64,000 nt of DNA, from NCBI RefSeq assembly GCF_030758955.1, contig NZ_CP132360.1:1115674-1179673 (forward strand). Reading direction: 5' to 3'. Positions 60,812-64,000 of the stretch are shown piece after piece. A program made the position numbers and the translations under genes. The notes under the pieces are model-generated. The model worked only from the letters and a program-made list of their open reading frames with translations. It made no database searches and was not told where the DNA came from. This DNA comes from Agrococcus beijingensis. GTDB taxonomy: Bacteria > Actinomycetota > Actinomycetes > Actinomycetales > Microbacteriaceae. Every line of letters starts with the position of its first letter. Positions within the stretch are counted from its first letter, which is position 1.

Positions 60812-61662
60812 TGGCCGATCCGCGTGCGCACCGCGTAGAGCTCGGGGAAGAAGGTCAGGTCGAGCGCGCGCCTCAGGAAGCCGACGCCGCTCGAGCCGCC
60901 GGTGCCGGGCTTCTCGCCGATCGTGCGGGTGACGGTGCGGAGGTGCCGGAAGCGCCAGAACTGGAAGTTGTCCTCGAGGTCGACGAGCTCCTCGCACGTC
61001 TCGTACGCGCGCCAGTGGTCATCAGCGGCCTCGTAGATGCGCTGGAAGACCGGCACGAGCTCCTCGGTGTAGACGTGCGCCTGCGTCACGTCGCGCTCGA
61101 GCAGCTCCTGCGGCACGGCGTGACCGCGGCGGGCGAGGTGGCGCAGGAACTCGTCGTACAGGCTCGGCCGGTGCAGCTCGGCCTCGAGCGCCGCATGGTC
61201 GGCGGCATTCGACTCGAACACCTGCAGCATGCGCTCGTGCTTGTTGCCGAGCGCGAACTCGACGCATCGGTACTGGGCCGACTGGAAGCCGGAGGCGCTC
61301 GCGAGCGCCCCGCGGAACTGCGCGTACTCGGTGGGCGTGAGCGTGGCCAGCACCGACCACTGCTGCGTCAGCACCTCCTGGATGTGCTTGACGCGCGCGA
61401 TGCGCTTCAGCGCCGCGCCCAGGTCGTCGGCCGCGAGCTGCACGCGGGCGTCGTCGAGCTCGTGGATGACGAGCTTCAGCCACAGCTCGGTGGTCTGGTG
61501 CTGGATGATGAACAGCAGCTCGTCGTGGTGCTCGGGCTCGCTCCTGGGATGCTGCGCCGCGAGCAGCGTGTCGAGCCCGAGGTAGGAGCCGTACGTCATG
61601 CGCTCGCTCAGGTCGGTGACGATCGTCGACTCGATCTCGCGGGTGTTGTGCTCGACAGACAC
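60808..61662 (-). CDS. kynA: Tryptophan 2,3-dioxygenase
   Basis: Heme enzyme that opens the indole ring of tryptophan to N-formylkynurenine. 284 residues, with [15 protein letters not shown], the substrate-site histidine segment [32 protein letters not shown] and the C-terminal [16 protein letters not shown] at 61662 with GGGAGG six bases upstream. First gene of kynA-amidohydrolase-kynU. A 15-bp tandem array sits just upstream. Confidence 0.95.
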   Translation of the reverse strand: MSVEHNTREIESTIVTDLSERMTYGSYLGLDTLLAAQHPRSEPEHHDELLFIIQHQTTELWLKLVIHELDDARVQLAADDLGAALKRIARVKHIQEVLTQQWSVLATLTPTEYAQFRGALASASGFQSAQYRCVEFALGNKHERMLQVFESNAADHAALEAELHRPSLYDEFLRHLARRGHAVPQELLERDVTQAHVYTEELVPVFQRIYEAADDHWRAYETCEELVDLEDNFQFWRFRHLRTVTRTIGEKPGTGGSSGVGFLRRALDLTFFPELYAVRTRIGQ

Positions 61663-61681
61663 GCGGGCCTCCCTTGGCTGT

Positions 61682-61751
61682 GGCTCAGGGTCTCTGGGCT
61701 CAGGGTCTCTGGGCTCAGGGTCTCTGGCCTCAGGGTCTCTGTGCTCAGGCC
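61682..61751. repeat. 15-bp tandem array upstream of kynA
   Basis: GGCTCAGGGTCTCTG repeated at 61682, 61697, 61712 and (one change) 61727, with a partial fifth unit. It begins 20 bases before the kynA start codon, in the control region. Confidence 0.95.
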
Positions 61752-61795
61752 ACCACGGTAACGCGCCCGCGAGCGCTCGCGTCAGGCACCGCCGA

Positions 61796-61801
61796 TAGCC
61801 T
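61796..61801 (+). promoter_or_regulatory. -10 element of M20 gene (leaderless type)
   Basis: TAGCCT six bases before the GTG start. Confidence 0.5.
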
Positions 61802-61807
61802 GCGCGG

Positions 61808-63106
61808 GTGGTGCTCATCAACGACGCGGCCGTCGACGACCTGATCGCGCTCGTGCGCGTGCCGACCGAGCGGGGCGAGCAGCTGCCGGCATTCCAGGAG
61901 GCGCTGCGCGAGCGCTTCCCGCGGCTGTTCGCCGCGCTCGAGGTCGAGTCGATCGACGCGACGCTGCTCGCGCGCTGGCCCGGGCGCGGCGAGGGCGCTC
62001 CGGCGCTGCTCTTGGCGCACCAGGATGTCGTGCCCGCCCCGCCTGCCGGGTGGACGCATCCGCCGTACTCCGGCCACCGCGACGACACGCACGTGTGGGG
62101 GCGCGGCACGCTCGACGACAAGGGCTCGCTCGTGGCGATCTGCACGGCGATCGAGGCGCTGCTCGAGGCGGGCTTCGCGCCCGAGCGCGACGTGTGGCTC
62201 GTCTTCGGGCACGACGAGGAGACCATGGGCACGGGCGCGGCCGCGGCGATCGCCGAGCTCGACGCCCGCGGCGTGCGGCCCGCGTGGGCGCTCGACGAGG
62301 GCGGCGCGATCATCGAGCCGCCGATCGCGGGCGTGCCGCGCGACGTGGCGGTCGTCGGGCTGGCGGAGAAGGGCTTCGCGAACATCCGGATGCGCGTGGC
62401 CCAGACGGGCGGGCACGCGTCGACGCCGCCGCGCCTGCCCGCGACGTCGCGGCTGGCGCGCGCGATCCGGCGGCTCGACTTCGCGACGTGGCCGCGGTCG
62501 CTGCCGGAGCCGGCGCTGCGCATGCTCGAGCTGCTGGGCGCCGAGGTGCCCGGCGCCCAGGGCGCGGTGCTGCGCAACGTGCGACGTGCGCGGCCGCTCG
62601 TCGAGCGGATCCTGGCGCGCGAGGACGAGACGCGCGCGATGCTCGCGACCACCGCGGTGGTCACGCAGCTGTCGGGCTCGGCGGCCCCCAACGCGCTCGC
62701 CGAGGAGGCCGTCGCGATCGTGAACGCCCGCATCGCGGTCGGCTCGAGCGTCGACGAGACGGTCGCGTTCATGCGCCGCGCGATCGCCGACCCGCGCGTC
62801 GAGCTCGATGTCGTGCACGGCCACGACCCGAGCCCCGAGAGCCCCGCGGCCGGCGCCGGCTGGAGCGACATCGAGGCGGCGATCGTGCGGCTGCGGCCCG
62901 ACGTGCTGGTCGTGCCCTACGTGATGCTCGGCGGCACCGACGGCCGGCACGCGCACCGCATCACCGACCGCGTCTACCGCTTCACGCCGTTCGAGATGAC
63001 CCGCGACGACCGTCTGACGCTGCACGCGCGCGACGAGCGCATCCGCATCGACACCTGGCTGGCGGGCTGCCGCTGGTACGCCGACCTCATCGAGACGAGC
63101 TGCTGA
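61808..63106 (+). CDS. M20-family metallo-hydrolase
   Basis: 432 residues, carboxypeptidase/aminoacylase-like. Metal-binding motifs [19 protein letters not shown] and FGHDEETMG with the catalytic Glu pair; a dimerisation domain at about 190-310 and the terminal His in GGTDGRHAH. Long N-terminal lid typical of the CPS1-like branch. Probably cleaves a peptide or N-acyl amino acid; substrate unknown. GTG start. Stop overlaps the next gene's ATG (TGATG). Confidence 0.9.
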   Translation: MVLINDAAVDDLIALVRVPTERGEQLPAFQEALRERFPRLFAALEVESIDATLLARWPGRGEGAPALLLAHQDVVPAPPAGWTHPPYSGHRDDTHVWGRGTLDDKGSLVAICTAIEALLEAGFAPERDVWLVFGHDEETMGTGAAAAIAELDARGVRPAWALDEGGAIIEPPIAGVPRDVAVVGLAEKGFANIRMRVAQTGGHASTPPRLPATSRLARAIRRLDFATWPRSLPEPALRMLELLGAEVPGAQGAVLRNVRRARPLVERILAREDETRAMLATTAVVTQLSGSAAPNALAEEAVAIVNARIAVGSSVDETVAFMRRAIADPRVELDVVHGHDPSPESPAAGAGWSDIEAAIVRLRPDVLVVPYVMLGGTDGRHAHRITDRVYRFTPFEMTRDDRLTLHARDERIRIDTWLAGCRWYADLIETSC

Positions 63107-63514
63107 TGACCCGGTTCGCGATCGACGCGCCCACCCTGGTGCGCATCGTGCGCGACGAGCTCGACGTGGCCGAGCACCAGCTCGTCGCGGCCGGGGCGCT
63201 GCGCTCGCAGGCGATGCAGCTGCTCTACTCGGCGGTGCGCGCAGGCGAGCTCACCGAGGCCGAGGGACGCGCGCAGCTCGAGGGCGTCGCGCGACTGAAG
63301 GTGCGGCTGCTCCGACCGCGTCTCGCGAGCCGTCGCGTGGCAGATCGCCGCGCGGCAGGGCTGGGAGTCGCTCGAGCTCGCGGAGCACCTCGCCGTCGCA
63401 TCGCTGCAGGCCGACGTGCTCGTCACCGACGACCCGCAGCTCGAGCAGGCCGCGAAGGGCGTCGTCGAGCGGATGCCGTGGGTCGCGTTCGCGAAGGCCG
63501 TCGCGGAGCGCTGA
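63106..63514 (+). pseudogene. Frameshifted PIN-domain (VapC-like) gene
   Basis: The frame opening [18 protein letters not shown] (Asp7) runs about 69 codons to KVRLL; from 63314 the homologous sequence continues in another frame, DRVSRAVAWQIAARQGWESL to ADVLVTDDPQL and the stop at 63514. The 409-base span is one base over a multiple of three, so one base is extra (or two missing) around 63311-63314. Joined, the product would be about 135 residues, the size of this PIN family. No antitoxin is visible. Either a recent mutation or a sequence error. Confidence 0.75.
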
Positions 63515-63645
63515 CGGCCGGGTCGCGCGCTGACGCAGCAGCAGCGAGGACCCGGTGGTTCGCTGGTACCGGTACCGATCTGCGGGTGTGGACCTGCCGC
63601 ACCCGCACCTGGGTACCGGTCGATCGGCGGGCGGCGGCGCCCGCG

Positions 63646-63996
63646 TCAGCGGCGAGCGGCGCGCCAGCGCCAGAGCTGCGAGGCGCCGACGCCGAGGACG
63701 GCGCCGATCAGGAACGTCGCAGCCGTGACCATCGGCGCCGGGTCGTCGATCGCGATCGTCCAGCCGAGCGCGAGGACGAGCACGCCGCACTCCACCATGC
63801 CGGCTGCCTGCCAGCCGCCGAACGGCGCGGGCGTCCACCACGAGCCATGCGCGACGCGGCCGAGCGGAACGAGGACCAGCATGGTCAGCAGCGGGAACAC
63901 CCATCCCCACTCGGATGGCACCGTCGGGCCGACCAGCATGATCACCGGGAAGGTCAGCACGAAGAGGTAGCGGCTGAGCAGCCGGTGCAGCGGCAC
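63646..63996 (-). CDS. Hypothetical membrane protein, possibly incomplete
   Basis: At least 116 residues, four predicted membrane spans (about 9-23, 31-48, 66-84, 88-105), no recognised family; a Trp-rich loop SWWTPAPFGGW lies between spans two and three. GTG at 63996 is only the last possible start inside the window; the frame is still open at the edge, so the true start may lie outside. Confidence 0.6.
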   Translation of the reverse strand: MPLHRLLSRYLFVLTFPVIMLVGPTVPSEWGWVFPLLTMLVLVPLGRVAHGSWWTPAPFGGWQAAGMVECGVLVLALGWTIAIDDPAPMVTAATFLIGAVLGVGASQLWRWRAARR

Positions 63997-64000
63997 GTGC

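Noticed and set aside
63106..63514. Active VapBC toxin-antitoxin pair
   Set aside because: The PIN gene is frameshifted and no antitoxin gene precedes it; the upstream gene is an M20 hydrolase.

Overview
This 64 kb window is a dense, very GC-rich stretch of actinobacterial chromosome. Gene content and order point to the family Microbacteriaceae: an argCJB-F-H-tyrS block, a gluABCD-type transporter, ftsK-pgsA-cinA-clgR-DUF3046-recA-recX, lexA divergent from a LysM gene, infC-rpmI-rplT-trmH, miaB/miaA/dapF and a thyA/dapB region. This is inferred from synteny and family resemblance; the genus cannot be fixed. No rRNA, tRNA, transposase, integrase or CRISPR array was seen. It reads as core chromosome with a few lineage-specific insertions.

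Layout. 0.1-11.3 kb (minus strand): arginine synthesis (argC, J, B, F, H) with tyrS, a SIMPL-domain gene and pheST. 11.3-14.7 kb: a glutamate/polar amino-acid ABC transporter (gluA, B, C, D order). 14.8-17.3 kb: infC-rpmI-rplT and a SpoU-type rRNA methyltransferase. 17.6-21.9 kb: DUF1844 gene (plus), then hisC-hisB-hisH-hisA-sseB (minus). 22-25.5 kb: SOS locus (LysM gene <-> lexA), hflX and a methyltransferase. 25.5-31 kb: dapF, miaA, an SGNH hydrolase, miaB and two related lipoproteins. 31-37.5 kb: recX, recA, DUF3046, clgR, cinA, pgsA, ftsK. 37.6-40.6 kb: a MacAB-like exporter. 40.8-48.1 kb: rnj, dapA, dfrA, thyA, dapB, interrupted by a CWB2-repeat surface protein. 48.1-54.7 kb: GNAT, phosphatase, M16 peptidase, pnp and rpsO. 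54.8-64 kb: PrsW-like protease, aspA, a lipoprotein, a kynA-amidohydrolase-kynU tryptophan-degradation operon, an M20 hydrolase, a frameshifted PIN gene and a truncated membrane gene.

How it works together. Most operons use 1- or 4-base stop/start overlaps (TGATG, ATGA, GTGA), so translation is probably coupled. At 19 genes or operon heads a TANNNT -10 element sits only 6-7 bases before the ATG/GTG start, which strongly suggests leaderless transcription. Two LexA boxes lie between lexA and the LysM gene and one upstream of recA, so the window holds a compact SOS module, probably including a LysM-type division inhibitor. Three convergent gene pairs end on one shared CTAG. Two unrelated 20-bp tandem arrays and a 15-bp array sit between genes. 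The octamer CGGATGCG/CGCATCCG recurs far more often than base composition predicts.
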